64,000 nt of DNA from Pseudomonas alkylphenolica. GTDB taxonomy: Bacteria; Pseudomonadota; Gammaproteobacteria; Pseudomonadales; Pseudomonadaceae. The translations under genes and the position numbers were made by a program. The stretch covers positions 1-64,000 of the forward strand of contig NZ_QJRG01000042.1 of assembly GCF_004025535.1 (NCBI RefSeq), read 5' to 3'. A model generated the notes under the pieces. It worked only from the letters and a program-made list of their open reading frames with translations, ran no database searches and was not told the origin of the DNA. Shown piece after piece: positions 35,951 to 44,396 of this stretch (position 1 is the first letter of the stretch; each line of letters starts with the position of its first letter).

Positions 35951-37678
35951 TCACTTCAGATAAGTCGCTGCGGGCGTGGGGAAGTCCAGGGTGACCACCG
36001 TTCCCGCGCCCGGGGTGCTGGCCAGTTCCATGTGCGAGGCATTGGCTTCCAGCAGTTGTTGGCAGATGCTCAGGCCCAGGCCGGTACCGCGGGCCTTGAG
36101 GGTGAAAAACGGCTGACGCACCTGCGCCAGTGCCGCCTCGGGAATGCCGCAGCCCTGATCGGCCACGGTCACACACACCCGCTCGCCCCAGGCCTGGCCA
36201 TCGATGGCCACGCACTGGCCTGGCGCGCTGGCTTCCACGGCATTCAGGCACAGGTTGAGGAGAATCTGCTGGGCCTGATCCGGGTCGACCCACAGCTGCA
36301 GCCCCGGTTTGCAGGTGCTGGAAACGCTGACGCCCTTGGCCTCGGCCTCCGGCGCAACCAGCCGCGCCGTGCGCGCCAGCAGCGCCGTAAGGTCTACCAC
36401 TTGTGGCACCGCCGGGTGCGGCCGGCCGTATTCGAGCAAGTCACTGGTTACGTGAGAAAGGCGGTCGATTTCCTGGCAGAGGTCGCTCAACAGCAGACGC
36501 CGTTCTGCTTCCTGCTCGCGGCGCAGCAGGGCCTGCACGGTGGTTTTCATCGTCGCCAGCGGGTTGCGCACCTCATGGGCCACGCCCGTGGCGAAGGTGC
36601 CGAGCACCGCGAGGTTTTCCGCACGCACGGTGCGTTCCATCACATCCGCCAGGCGCCCCGCCATTACATTGAACGCCCGCGTCACCCGGCCGATCTCGTC
36701 GTTATGAGCCTGCTCCGGCAGGCGATAGCCGAGGTCGCCCGACGACAGTTGATGCGCCCCTTCCACCAGCGAGCCCACCCGCGCGCGCAGCTGGCGCGAC
36801 AGCGTAAAGAACACCACCAGGATAAACCCGATAAACCCCACCGCCGCCAGGTACAACCACCAGCGCGCGTCGTCCAGCGGCTTGAGCACCGCCCCCGGCT
36901 GCACACTGAACACCACCTGCCAGCCCGGCAGAATCACCGGGCCGTCGCGCCACTCGCCCGGCGCCTCGACCTGGCGCCCGGTGGCATCGATATACGCCCC
37001 GCCCGGCACCCGCAGCAGCGGCGTAACCACCCCGCTCAGGCCAGAGCTGACCAGCAATTCGGTCAGTGACGCCAGGCGCAGGTGCAGGCCGATACGCACG
37101 CGGTGATCGAGGCGGCCATTACGAATCGTCTTGCGAATCAGCAGCCAGCCCGAGCGCCCGGCCTGGGGCAGCATCGGCCCGATCACCTCGACATCGCCGA
37201 CCATCTGCCGGGCCAGCCCGTTCAGCGACCACGCTTCGCGACCCCAGTACGGCGCCCCTGAAGCACCCTGCCCCGGTATCACCTTGAGCAGTTGCTCGTG
37301 CTCGTCGAAAAACAGCACGCCGTACAGAAACGGCAACTCGCTTTCGAGCTTCAGCAAGGCATCCACATCACCGGCCGGGTGCGCCTGGTCGGCGATGAAA
37401 TCCGGCATGCTCGGGTGATTGGACAGTGCCGAGAGCTGGTAGAAACGGTCGTCGAGAAACGACGACAACCGGTTCGCCGTCGACAGCGCCTGGGCGTCGA
37501 GGCGTTCGCCGGTCAGGCGGTTGAGCAGGTCTTTGGCCAGTTGCTCATAGAGCACCGCCAGGGCGATAAGCGCTACGCTCATCACCACGATGGAAAGCAA
37601 TGTGTAACGCGCCACCAGGCTGCGGCGCGGGCGCGCCAGCCGCCGCCAGAACGCGCTCGCGGGGTATTCGGTATCCAT
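35951..37678 (-). CDS. Membrane sensor histidine kinase
   Basis: A 575-residue kinase. TM1 is near residues 24-44 and is followed by a ~220-residue periplasmic sensor with a double-Cache-like pattern. TM2 is near 270-290, then HAMP (VEGAHQLSSGDLGYRLPE). The H-box GVAHEVRNPLATMKTTV holds the phosphorylated His. The ATP-binding domain has N-box LNLCLNAVEAS, D-Q-G in VTVADQGCGIPE and G-box GTGLGLSIC. It pairs with the sigma54 response regulator just downstream and probably senses the transported compound or a related alcohol. Confidence 0.94.
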   Translation of the reverse strand: MDTEYPASAFWRRLARPRRSLVARYTLLSIVVMSVALIALAVLYEQLAKDLLNRLTGERLDAQALSTANRLSSFLDDRFYQLSALSNHPSMPDFIADQAHPAGDVDALLKLESELPFLYGVLFFDEHEQLLKVIPGQGASGAPYWGREAWSLNGLARQMVGDVEVIGPMLPQAGRSGWLLIRKTIRNGRLDHRVRIGLHLRLASLTELLVSSGLSGVVTPLLRVPGGAYIDATGRQVEAPGEWRDGPVILPGWQVVFSVQPGAVLKPLDDARWWLYLAAVGFIGFILVVFFTLSRQLRARVGSLVEGAHQLSSGDLGYRLPEQAHNDEIGRVTRAFNVMAGRLADVMERTVRAENLAVLGTFATGVAHEVRNPLATMKTTVQALLRREQEAERRLLLSDLCQEIDRLSHVTSDLLEYGRPHPAVPQVVDLTALLARTARLVAPEAEAKGVSVSSTCKPGLQLWVDPDQAQQILLNLCLNAVEASAPGQCVAIDGQAWGERVCVTVADQGCGIPEAALAQVRQPFFTLKARGTGLGLSICQQLLEANASHMELASTPGAGTVVTLDFPTPAATYLK

Positions 37679-37791
37679 GGGATTTGTAATTGTTGTTCAT
37701 GTGATGTCGGGGGAGCATAAGGACCGGGGGATGGGGTTGTCCATGGTGGAGTGGGTTTGGGGCGGATAAGGACATGGAAGGAGATAGAGGA

Positions 37792-38247
37792 ATGGCGTGT
37801 TTGATTCGAGGGGCCACGGAGGTGGATGCGGTGGCGATCAGTGAGGTAATTGTTGCTGCGTTGCGGGGATCGAATGCTCGGGATTATTCGGCGGAGGTTA
37901 TTGAGGCGGTGGAGAAGAACTTTTCGCCGGGGGCGGTGCTTCGGTTGCTGGAACAGCGGCAGGTGTTTGTGGCGGTGGTTGGTGGGCGTGTTGTCGGGAC
38001 GGCGGGGTTGGATGGGGATACGGTGAGGAGTGTGTTTGTTGAACCGGGGTATCAGGGGGGAGGTATTGGGCGGTTGTTGATGGCGCGGGTTGAGGCGGTG
38101 GCGGTTGAGGGTGGGGTTGAGCGGTTGTGGGTGCCGTCTTCGATTACTGCGGTGGGGTTTTACTTGTTGCTTGGGTTTTCGGAGGTGCGGAATGAGTTTT
38201 ATGGGGGGGAGCGGACGGTTGTTATGGGGAAGAGGATGGGGTGGTAG
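37792..38247 (+). CDS. GNAT-family N-acetyltransferase
   Basis: A 151-residue acetyltransferase. The acetyl-CoA motif VRSVFVEPGYQGGGIGRLLM (motif A) and the C-terminal VGFYLLLGFSEVRNEFY are typical. The ATG at 37792 follows AAGGAG eight bases upstream and is preferred to the ATG at 37774. The coding strand is strongly depleted in C and rich in G and T from about 37700 to 38245, unlike its neighbours. A degraded copy of its 3' end lies at 44397-44455. Confidence 0.9.
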   Translation: MACLIRGATEVDAVAISEVIVAALRGSNARDYSAEVIEAVEKNFSPGAVLRLLEQRQVFVAVVGGRVVGTAGLDGDTVRSVFVEPGYQGGGIGRLLMARVEAVAVEGGVERLWVPSSITAVGFYLLLGFSEVRNEFYGGERTVVMGKRMGW

Positions 38248-38326
38248 TGTGATTTTGCGTTTCACAATGAACCTGACTCACCTTGGTGAGGATCGATTTT
38301 TGGCTAAACGCTGTCGATCACGACAG

Positions 38327-38383
38327 GCAGCTATCGACCCAAAGCCGCCCTTCACCACTGGCAGCAAACGGCCAGAAACGGAC
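38327..38383. repeat. Dispersed GC-rich repeat fragment
   Basis: The segment GCAGCTATCGACCCAAAGCC, continuing to CAAACGGCCAGAAACGGAC, belongs to a short repeat also seen near 47817-47880, 60991-61070 and 63307-63360. It lies at the edge of the AT-richer island, in the gap before the retron. No coding potential. Confidence 0.6.
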
Positions 38384-38500
38384 CTACAGCTATATCCCTA
38401 GAGTCGACTCAGGAAGGCGGTGAAAGTCTTGGTTATCAGGCTAAATAGGACCTTTTTCAAAGATTGATTTCGCAATCCACAGTTTGTTAATCTCGCGCTC

Positions 38501-38625
38501 GGCTTACGGGCAGATTTTGGATCGCGCATCGCGATCAGTGAAAAAATTGTCCGAAAGGATTGCCCTTGTGGTGACTTGTCGCTTCTTGACGGTCCTGGCA
38601 CAGTGCGTAGGAGTGCCCGTAAGCC
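38501..38625 (+). ncRNA. Retron msr-msd RNA (Ec67-type)
   Basis: A perfect 12-bp inverted repeat, GGCTTACGGGCA (38501-38512) and TGCCCGTAAGCC (38614-38625), forms the a1/a2 pair of a retron RNA of about 125 nt, directly upstream of the reverse transcriptase. After a1 comes GATTTT with a G at 38513, the position of the branching guanosine in Ec67. The msr part contains a perfect hairpin GATCGCG-CAT-CGCGATC (38520-38536). The msd part ends GTGCGTAGGAG before a2, which resembles the Ec67 GTGCGAAGGAG as I remember it. RT-DNA of about 60-75 nt would be primed from G38513 and start near 38612. A weak promoter (TTGATT at 38464, TAATCT at 38488) would start transcription at a1. Confidence 0.85.
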
Positions 38626-38651
38626 CCTTTCCTTTATAAAAAAGTCAACAA

Positions 38652-40421
38652 ATGAAAAAGATCAGTGCCTTGCGCCTAGCAAAGACTAAGCCAGACCTCG
38701 CATTGCTGATGGGTATTGATGCATCGTTTCTAACAAATATTCTTTACAGACTAAAACCAACAACTCAATACACGAGTTTCACCGTCCCGAAAAAAAGTGG
38801 TGGGGTACGTACGATCTATGCTCCATCCGATGAGCTGAAGTCGATTCAGAGTGCACTCGCCACTTTACTGCAAGATTGCATTCAGGAAATAAATACTTCG
38901 AAGGGGCCAAAATTCAAGTCGACTCTTTCCCATGGTTTTGTGCGCGACCGATCAATCTTAACAAATGCAATAATGCATCTTAACCAAAGAAACGTCTTAA
39001 ACATTGACTTAAAGGATTTCTTTGATCAGTTTAATTTTGGCAGAGTTCGAGGTTATTTCATATCAAACAAGACTTTTCAGCTTGACCCGGCCGTGGCGAC
39101 AGTAATTGCTCAAATTGCGTGCTACGACAACAAACTTCCCCAGGGAAGCCCGTGCTCTCCAGTTATAACAAATCTGATAACCCATTCGCTCGACATTAGA
39201 CTCGCATCGTTGGCACGGGATAACTCATGCACTTATACTAGATATGCTGATGACATCACCTTTTCAACGCGAAAAAAAGAATTCCCAAATAATTTAATGT
39301 CGGACCGAGAATCTGGATACATTATTGGAAGTAGGCTCGCGGCAGAAATCAAGCGAGCCGGGTTTAGTGTCAACCCTAAAAAAACCAGAATTCAATACAA
39401 AGATTCTCGCCAAGATGTAACAGGATTAGTCGTTAACAAAAAAGCCGGAACAAAATCTGAATATTGGCGCACTGTTAAGTCTCAGTGTCACGCGCTATTT
39501 CAAACTGGCAATTTTTTGGAAAACAGTTCAAATCCGCCACAAGCTGGTAATATTTTTGTGTTGGAGGGGAAGCTAAGCTTCATAGACCAGATTGATTTCT
39601 TTAATCGGAAGCGAAGCAAGCCGCTCTTGAATCCGGAGTATGAGCTCTCGAAACACGGATCGAAAACCAGAAAACTTCTTAATGGAAGAGAGCGTACATT
39701 CAGCAGGTTTCTTTTCTATAAGCATTTTTATGGCAATACCAAGCCCACTATTGTATGCGAGGGGAAGACAGACAATGTCTACCTGAAAGCTGCTATTAAT
39801 AAACGTGCAGCTGCGTTCCCAAGCCTGGCTAAGGCTAAGTCCGGGAACGATCCATACGAACTTCTTGTTAACTTTATCAATTATACTAACCGAACGCGAT
39901 TTCTCCTTGAGCTCTACGGCGGCACACCATATCTAAAAGAGTTCATATTAGATTACGATGAGCACTTTAAATTTTACAAAGCGCCCGTGCCGACCCATCC
40001 CGTTATTATTATTTTGGACAATGACGATGGGTTTGGTAAAATTGAGAGCGCTTTAAAAGGCAAAAGGTACAACCCGACAATCTTTCCTATTACTTTACCA
40101 GCGACCGACTTTCGGAATGCAGAGTTCATACATATTGCACATAACCTTTATATTGTTCTTACACCACTGAAAGGCAAGGGTGATAAAAGCTCAATTGAAG
40201 ATTTGTTCACAAAAAAAATCAGAGCCACAAAACTTGGAGGAAAAGTATTTAATAAACAAAATAAAACTGATAGCGATACTGAGTACGGCAAAGAGTATTT
40301 TGCGAGCAAGGTTGTGGCTCCTAACAAGCATAAAATAAATTTTTCCGGATTCAACCCTCTTTTAGGGCGTATCGATCAATGCATTCAACACTTCGCTACA
40401 GTGAAGCTGGTTAAGCCATGA
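38652..40421 (+). CDS. Retron reverse transcriptase fused to a TOPRIM domain
   Basis: A 589-residue two-domain protein. The reverse transcriptase (about residues 1-310) has the catalytic YTRYADDITFS (YADD), the PQGSPCSPVITNLI block, the retron X-region NAIMH (NAxxH pattern) and the Y-region VTG in DVTGLVV. The C-terminal part (about 355-520) carries TOPRIM motifs: VCEGKTDNVYL (EGxxD) and IIILDNDDGFG (DxD). RT-TOPRIM fusions define the Ec67/Eco2 type of retron, an anti-phage system in which the TOPRIM part is the toxic nuclease. The gene is AT-rich relative to flanks. It is convergent with the helicase gene at 40506. The start at 38652 follows the msr-msd RNA by 26 bp. Confidence 0.95.
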   Translation: MKKISALRLAKTKPDLALLMGIDASFLTNILYRLKPTTQYTSFTVPKKSGGVRTIYAPSDELKSIQSALATLLQDCIQEINTSKGPKFKSTLSHGFVRDRSILTNAIMHLNQRNVLNIDLKDFFDQFNFGRVRGYFISNKTFQLDPAVATVIAQIACYDNKLPQGSPCSPVITNLITHSLDIRLASLARDNSCTYTRYADDITFSTRKKEFPNNLMSDRESGYIIGSRLAAEIKRAGFSVNPKKTRIQYKDSRQDVTGLVVNKKAGTKSEYWRTVKSQCHALFQTGNFLENSSNPPQAGNIFVLEGKLSFIDQIDFFNRKRSKPLLNPEYELSKHGSKTRKLLNGRERTFSRFLFYKHFYGNTKPTIVCEGKTDNVYLKAAINKRAAAFPSLAKAKSGNDPYELLVNFINYTNRTRFLLELYGGTPYLKEFILDYDEHFKFYKAPVPTHPVIIILDNDDGFGKIESALKGKRYNPTIFPITLPATDFRNAEFIHIAHNLYIVLTPLKGKGDKSSIEDLFTKKIRATKLGGKVFNKQNKTDSDTEYGKEYFASKVVAPNKHKINFSGFNPLLGRIDQCIQHFATVKLVKP

Positions 40422-40505
40422 TGGCATTTTAGCCTCAGAGCGTTTTTACAGACCACTTTGGACAACGTGCGCGCGCTAACATCTATAAGTCGCCAGCTTT
40501 GCGCA

Positions 40506-41699
40506 TCACGTCTCAAACACTGCTGCGCGCGCGCCATCCCAAACAGGGTAAGGGAGCCCTTTGACCTTCTTGTCCTCGACGAGGATGGCTAGACTATAGC
40601 GCGCACGAGTGATCGCGACGTATAGCTTGTTCCGCGATTCATCCGTTTTATCCTTGTCGAATACATTAACATTCCCGCCAATAAACTTTAGATGTTTATC
40701 TGGCAGTATCACAAGCACCCGGTCAAAGCCTAAGCCTTTGCAGGAACCGAATGTGTAACAGCTAAGATTCCCCGGTAGATATCCAGTACCGGTGGTTGAC
40801 GACCAGCGCAGTACTTGGGGCTGAAACGCTGAGAGGTAATCGCTCACCTGAGATTGCTTTACTATGAAGGTGCCATGGTGATGCGATATTTCATCAGGCA
40901 CTTGCTCGACACCCGATATTGTCTTGTCATAGAGCCCCGGGTGGATCGTGTCGGAGAGATCGCAGATTTCTTGGATGCACCTGCGATTCTTCGGCATTGA
41001 ATGCTTTTTGAACCTCATTTTTCCAACGAAATATTCGATCTTCTGTTGGGGCGTCTGCGGAGCCTTATGGCCGAACGTCGTGGTGTATATTGTCTGCCGA
41101 AAGTCGCCCACACAGCAGATCGAGTCCACCATGACCTTGTTGAGCGATTTGATTACGTCGTAGTCCCAACCGACCAAATCCTGCACCTCATCAAAAAAGA
41201 CCCTTTGATAAATCTCTTTCAGCCGCTTGGCAGATGCATCTTTGGATAACTTCGCAATAAGCGTCGCAAGTTTTGCCAACAATCCGGAGTACGCCTGAGT
41301 TTTGCAGGATGTCAGGTAATGCAGCGGGTTGATCGTGCCGTCTTCTAATTTTTCAGCCCTGCCATCAATGTAGTAGGTCGTGCCTGCTATCAAGTGAGGG
41401 TTGTTCTCAGTGAACGAGATAGTCGCGATCCGATCTGGAAACACCTCACTCTGATAGGGACGTATCATATCTTCCAGGTAAAAAGAGAACAGCCCCTTTA
41501 CGACAAAGCGCTCACTGCTAGCACCGTATAGCTCAACAAAGCGAGCGCGTAATTCTGCCTGATTGTTGGTCGTGTAGGTGACTACAAGCACCCGCCCACC
41601 AGCCTCAATTACCTCAATGGCTTCAGTGATGATCTTGTGCGTTTTACCTGACCCGGCGCCCGCGATCCAAAGTTCGTTAGGCAAAATCGAGCACCTCAT
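40506..41699 (-). CDS. gajB: UvrD-like helicase, Gabija GajB-like
   Basis: A 397-residue superfamily 1A helicase. Walker A is IAGAGSGKTHKI, motif II VFFDEVQDL, motif III GDFRQTIY and motif VI VAITRARYSLAIL. It starts at ATG 41699, 23 bp inside the end of the OLD-type nuclease gene; a TTG at 41684 is an alternative. It is smaller than full UvrD/Rep, as GajB proteins are. The tight overlap with an ATPase/TOPRIM nuclease is the Gabija arrangement. GajB senses nucleotide depletion or DNA ends and works with GajA. The family call is by architecture, not by a close match. Confidence 0.75.
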   Translation of the reverse strand: MRCSILPNELWIAGAGSGKTHKIITEAIEVIEAGGRVLVVTYTTNNQAELRARFVELYGASSERFVVKGLFSFYLEDMIRPYQSEVFPDRIATISFTENNPHLIAGTTYYIDGRAEKLEDGTINPLHYLTSCKTQAYSGLLAKLATLIAKLSKDASAKRLKEIYQRVFFDEVQDLVGWDYDVIKSLNKVMVDSICCVGDFRQTIYTTTFGHKAPQTPQQKIEYFVGKMRFKKHSMPKNRRCIQEICDLSDTIHPGLYDKTISGVEQVPDEISHHHGTFIVKQSQVSDYLSAFQPQVLRWSSTTGTGYLPGNLSCYTFGSCKGLGFDRVLVILPDKHLKFIGGNVNVFDKDKTDESRNKLYVAITRARYSLAILVEDKKVKGLPYPVWDGARAAVFET

Positions 41700-43335
41700 C
41701 CAGGAATACCGGGTACTTGAAGTCCAGTGTGCCATCGAACAGTTTTATTGCTGAATCGACCTTTCTAGCGCCTTTTCCGTTGCCCTTTACGCTTTTAAAC
41801 CAATGGATCAGATTCTCTCTTCGACCCTCCAGAGTGACCTCTTTGTTGTAGATATTAAAGGTTTCCGTCGACAAGACTTCCTTCGCGAAAGCGTCAAGAG
41901 TTTTGATGTCAGTTGCGTTGGCATAAATCATGGCTGGCTCAAGCGAAAATTCGGCGTCGTTCTTCGATGAGTACAACTGGATATTTGGAAACGCAGCATA
42001 TTCCAACCGCCCTTGTTCAATGTTACCATTATAGTCGCCGTCATTATCCCTGAGCACATGGATCTTGGTGCCGATTTCTTTGCCTACTTCAATGAACGTC
42101 TTAAACCCCACACCGCGTACAACGATAATATCTATCCCATCCTGCTCAGGCAGCCGGTTGTGTTTTCGTTGGTAGATTTTCTTGAGAACCAGTTCGTCCG
42201 ATGGTCCCTCAACTAGGACTACCTTGCCCGACAGTGCCACCCGCAATGTATCGTAACCAGGAAGACGCTTGAGAGTTTTTACTACTTTCGTGTCTAGCAT
42301 ATGCAGCCTTTTATACCCTGACTGCACAAGGCAAATCTTGTCGATACTCAGCTTGTTCAACACATACGAACTGTGGGTGGTCAAGAACAGTTGCTTGTCT
42401 CCTCGCTGGTTTTCGATGTAGTGCACCAGCTTGTTCAGATTGGTATGAGACAGATGGTTTTCGGGCTCTTCCATCATCACTAGATCGATGTCATGAGACT
42501 TATTCTGAATGGCAAGTTTGATCTGCACGTTGCTTTGTTCGCCCTTGCCGATAAAGTGAAACGGCACATCATCTACCTCAAGCTGCAGGCCGGTCTGGAT
42601 GGAGCCTGCTGGTAATGTACTTGCTGCAATTGTGAGTTTGCTATCGGTGATAAGGTGACCCGCATCAAGGTTACCATTGATTGTCTTCACCTCTCCGGAG
42701 TTGTTAAACACCTGCAGGTTTTCACGATAATTGAGGGTTAGTTTGACGAGTTCGTCCTTGGCCAATGCGGTGTTGAGGATGCTCGAAATGTACTGGTTCT
42801 TCCCCATTGTGGGGTGTATGCGTGTGGGATCGATGTAAAGTGCCTTGAACTTCTTGGCGATCGGTTTTATGGGGTTCCAGCCGAAATCAAGCCACTCCAC
42901 TTTATAGAACTCAATCGGAATGCTGGTAAAGTTCGGCTTGGTCAGCAAATGGCTATTGTAAACGGCCTCCAGCGATGGGTCGAAACAGGCTTGTACGACT
43001 ACGCCCTGAGCGTCAGCCTTGAGGCTGTTGTTCGACCCTCGGTATTCAGGCACACCGTCAATGTAGGCTTCGATTATCAGGCTAGGCAGGTGCTCAATAC
43101 TCAAGTCTGAAGCGAGAAAGCGAGTGACGGCATCTTGATTGAAAAGATCAGGGGAGAACTCGCCATTGAAGGGCCGTCCACGATGGCTGAAGTTGAGCAC
43201 AATTTCTAACGCTTCTAGGATTGTACTTTTGCCAGCATTGTTGTCGCCGACAAAAATGTTGACGTCGTCGTTGAATTCTAGGAAATCGTCGCGAAATTTT
43301 TTGAAGTTGATCAGCTTGATCGATTTAACGTGCAC
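41677..43335 (-). CDS. gajA: OLD-family ATPase/TOPRIM nuclease, Gabija GajA-like
   Basis: A 552-residue nuclease. The N-terminal ABC-type ATPase (about 1-345) has Walker A GDNNAGKSTILEAL, a degenerate signature GKGEQSNVQIKLA and Walker B LVMMEEPENHLSH. The TOPRIM domain (about 375-500) has VVLVEGPSDELVL (EGxxD) and VLRDNDGDY (DxD). The start is GTG at 43335 with GAGG about 8 bases upstream. The length is close to GajA (about 580). Together with the helicase gene it forms a GajA-GajB-like operon, a known phage defence system. An isolated class 2 OLD nuclease with its helicase partner is the alternative reading. Confidence 0.8.
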   Translation of the reverse strand: MHVKSIKLINFKKFRDDFLEFNDDVNIFVGDNNAGKSTILEALEIVLNFSHRGRPFNGEFSPDLFNQDAVTRFLASDLSIEHLPSLIIEAYIDGVPEYRGSNNSLKADAQGVVVQACFDPSLEAVYNSHLLTKPNFTSIPIEFYKVEWLDFGWNPIKPIAKKFKALYIDPTRIHPTMGKNQYISSILNTALAKDELVKLTLNYRENLQVFNNSGEVKTINGNLDAGHLITDSKLTIAASTLPAGSIQTGLQLEVDDVPFHFIGKGEQSNVQIKLAIQNKSHDIDLVMMEEPENHLSHTNLNKLVHYIENQRGDKQLFLTTHSSYVLNKLSIDKICLVQSGYKRLHMLDTKVVKTLKRLPGYDTLRVALSGKVVLVEGPSDELVLKKIYQRKHNRLPEQDGIDIIVVRGVGFKTFIEVGKEIGTKIHVLRDNDGDYNGNIEQGRLEYAAFPNIQLYSSKNDAEFSLEPAMIYANATDIKTLDAFAKEVLSTETFNIYNKEVTLEGRRENLIHWFKSVKGNGKGARKVDSAIKLFDGTLDFKYPVFLDEVLDFA

Positions 43336-43595
43336 TCTAAATCCCTCTAGGCATCACTTAACGATGGCGGGTTGCCATAGCAATTGAACCGTACCTTGGG
43401 AAGTGCCTGCTGTCCATATGGCGATCAGCTCAAGACAAACGCTTAGATGAGTTTGAATCACCTTGAGCTCAGTAGTCACATCAAATGAGCACTTTTGCTC
43501 ATTTGCTGCCCTTCAACAAGGTCAGCTTCGGGTCGAAAGCGGCCGGTGACAATCGCCTGCTTGAATCCGCCCCCCAACCCCGTTAACCTCCCCCG

Positions 43596-43680
43596 GTCGC
43601 TGCAAATTCAGCGACTCGGACTTGGCGGTCCGACACGAAGGCGCAAAGCGCCCCAGATCACCATCGTAGGCGCTTTTTTT
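43596..43680 (+). ncRNA. Structured leader RNA of the DUF6124 gene (attenuator-like)
   Basis: Two elements precede the DUF6124 gene. The first is the hairpin GTCGCTG-CAAATT-CAGCGAC (43596-43615). The second is a pair of exclusive stems: GGCGC (43640-43644) can pair with GCGCC (43648-43652). Alternatively AAAGCGCC pairs with GGCGCTTT (43669-43676), which is followed by a T-run (through 43680), a terminator shape. The same two elements recur in the duplicate leader at 49056-49144. The reading as an attenuator is inferred. Confidence 0.5.
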
Positions 43681-43832
43681 GTGCCCGCGATGATGCTTTA
43701 TGGCGGGCTGCGCATGGACTTCTTCGGAAGTGCCGGGTTCCTTCGTACCGGTCCGCCAACCTTGCGTAGTCCGTCACCCTTCTCTGCTTGGCGGCAGCCG
43801 GTGGCGGACCCTTTCCACGAAGGAGTTCCACC

Positions 43833-44174
43833 ATGACAAAACCCGTTCCCGACCCACCCCTCGTCACCAAAACCAGCACCACCTTCGGTTCCTGCGACGG
43901 CAGCCACGATCCGCTGTTCGCCGTACGTCCCGGCGTGTCCGCTGAAGACGCGCTGATTCACGCCACCGTACTGCTCAAAAGCGCTTACCAAACCAACGCC
44001 CAGGCCTGTGACATGGTCAATGCCGAGGTACGTGGTTTGCTGTGGGCTACCCAGCACTCGCTGGAAATGAGCCTCGCGCTGGTGGAGGCGTTGCTGGATG
44101 AAGTTGAGGCGCGTGCTGCGACTGCAGCTGTGCTGAGACGTACCGTGCTAGCGGGGCAAGCGCCGGTAGAGTGA
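43833..44174 (+). CDS. DUF6124 family protein
   Basis: A 113-residue protein of a Pseudomonas-restricted family (formerly DUF3077). The pattern GSCDGSHDPLFAVRPGVSAE, then ALIHATVLLKSAYQTNAQA and LWATQHSLEMSLALVEALLD, is characteristic. ATG 43833 follows AAGGAG. It is probably a helical cytosolic protein. Function unknown. A nearly identical second copy at 49258-49599 lacks the ATG. Confidence 0.88.
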   Translation: MTKPVPDPPLVTKTSTTFGSCDGSHDPLFAVRPGVSAEDALIHATVLLKSAYQTNAQACDMVNAEVRGLLWATQHSLEMSLALVEALLDEVEARAATAAVLRRTVLAGQAPVE

Positions 44175-44240
44175 GGTGAGTAATTGGTTCAGGCCGCAGA
44201 TGCGGCCATCCGGTGATTTGACCTATCGCGGGGCAACCCC

Positions 44241-44325
44241 GCTGCCACCCGTTGGCGGATCCTTTCCAGGAAGGCGTTCCACCCAGTCAAAATCCGATCC
44301 CGCCTCCTCGTCACCAAGCCCCGCC
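44241..44325 (+). pseudogene. Degraded third DUF6124 5' fragment
   Basis: About 85 bp align with the ribosome-binding and start region of the DUF6124 gene: GTTGGCGGATCCTTTCCAGG matches GGTGGCGGACCCTTTCCACG, and CTCCTCGTCACCAAG matches CCCCTCGTCACCAAA. The start ATG has become CAG and the frame is not kept. It lies directly after the left duplication copy. Confidence 0.6.
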
Positions 44326-44396
44326 AAGTCCAGTTGCTTAATCCTGAAGAACGCATTCACCAGGAAAGTCTCCGTCTCCTTTGCTGCCCTGCAGCG

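Larger units (their letters stand above)
43510..44230. repeat. Segmental duplication, left copy
   Basis: About 700 bp, from TCAGCTTCGGGTCGAAAGC to the GGCCGCAGATGCGGCC hairpin at 44192-44207, recur in direct orientation at about 48970-49665. Both copies contain a leader with the same hairpins, a DUF6124 gene and the same downstream inverted repeat. The duplicated blocks flank the VOC, HNH and ATPase genes and the scar at 47.9-48.2 kb. Confidence 0.8.

Noticed and set aside
38501..38625. The 12-bp inverted repeat as a transcription terminator
   Set aside because: The arms are 101 bases apart with no T-run; the spacing, branch G and adjacent reverse transcriptase fit retron a1/a2 instead.
38652..40421. 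Group II intron or diversity-generating reverse transcriptase
   Set aside because: No intron maturase/endonuclease domain, no template/variable repeats, and a C-terminal TOPRIM with a retron RNA upstream.
41677..43335. Classical SMC or RecF protein
   Set aside because: A TOPRIM domain follows the ATPase and no long coiled coil exists, so OLD/GajA is the better fit.
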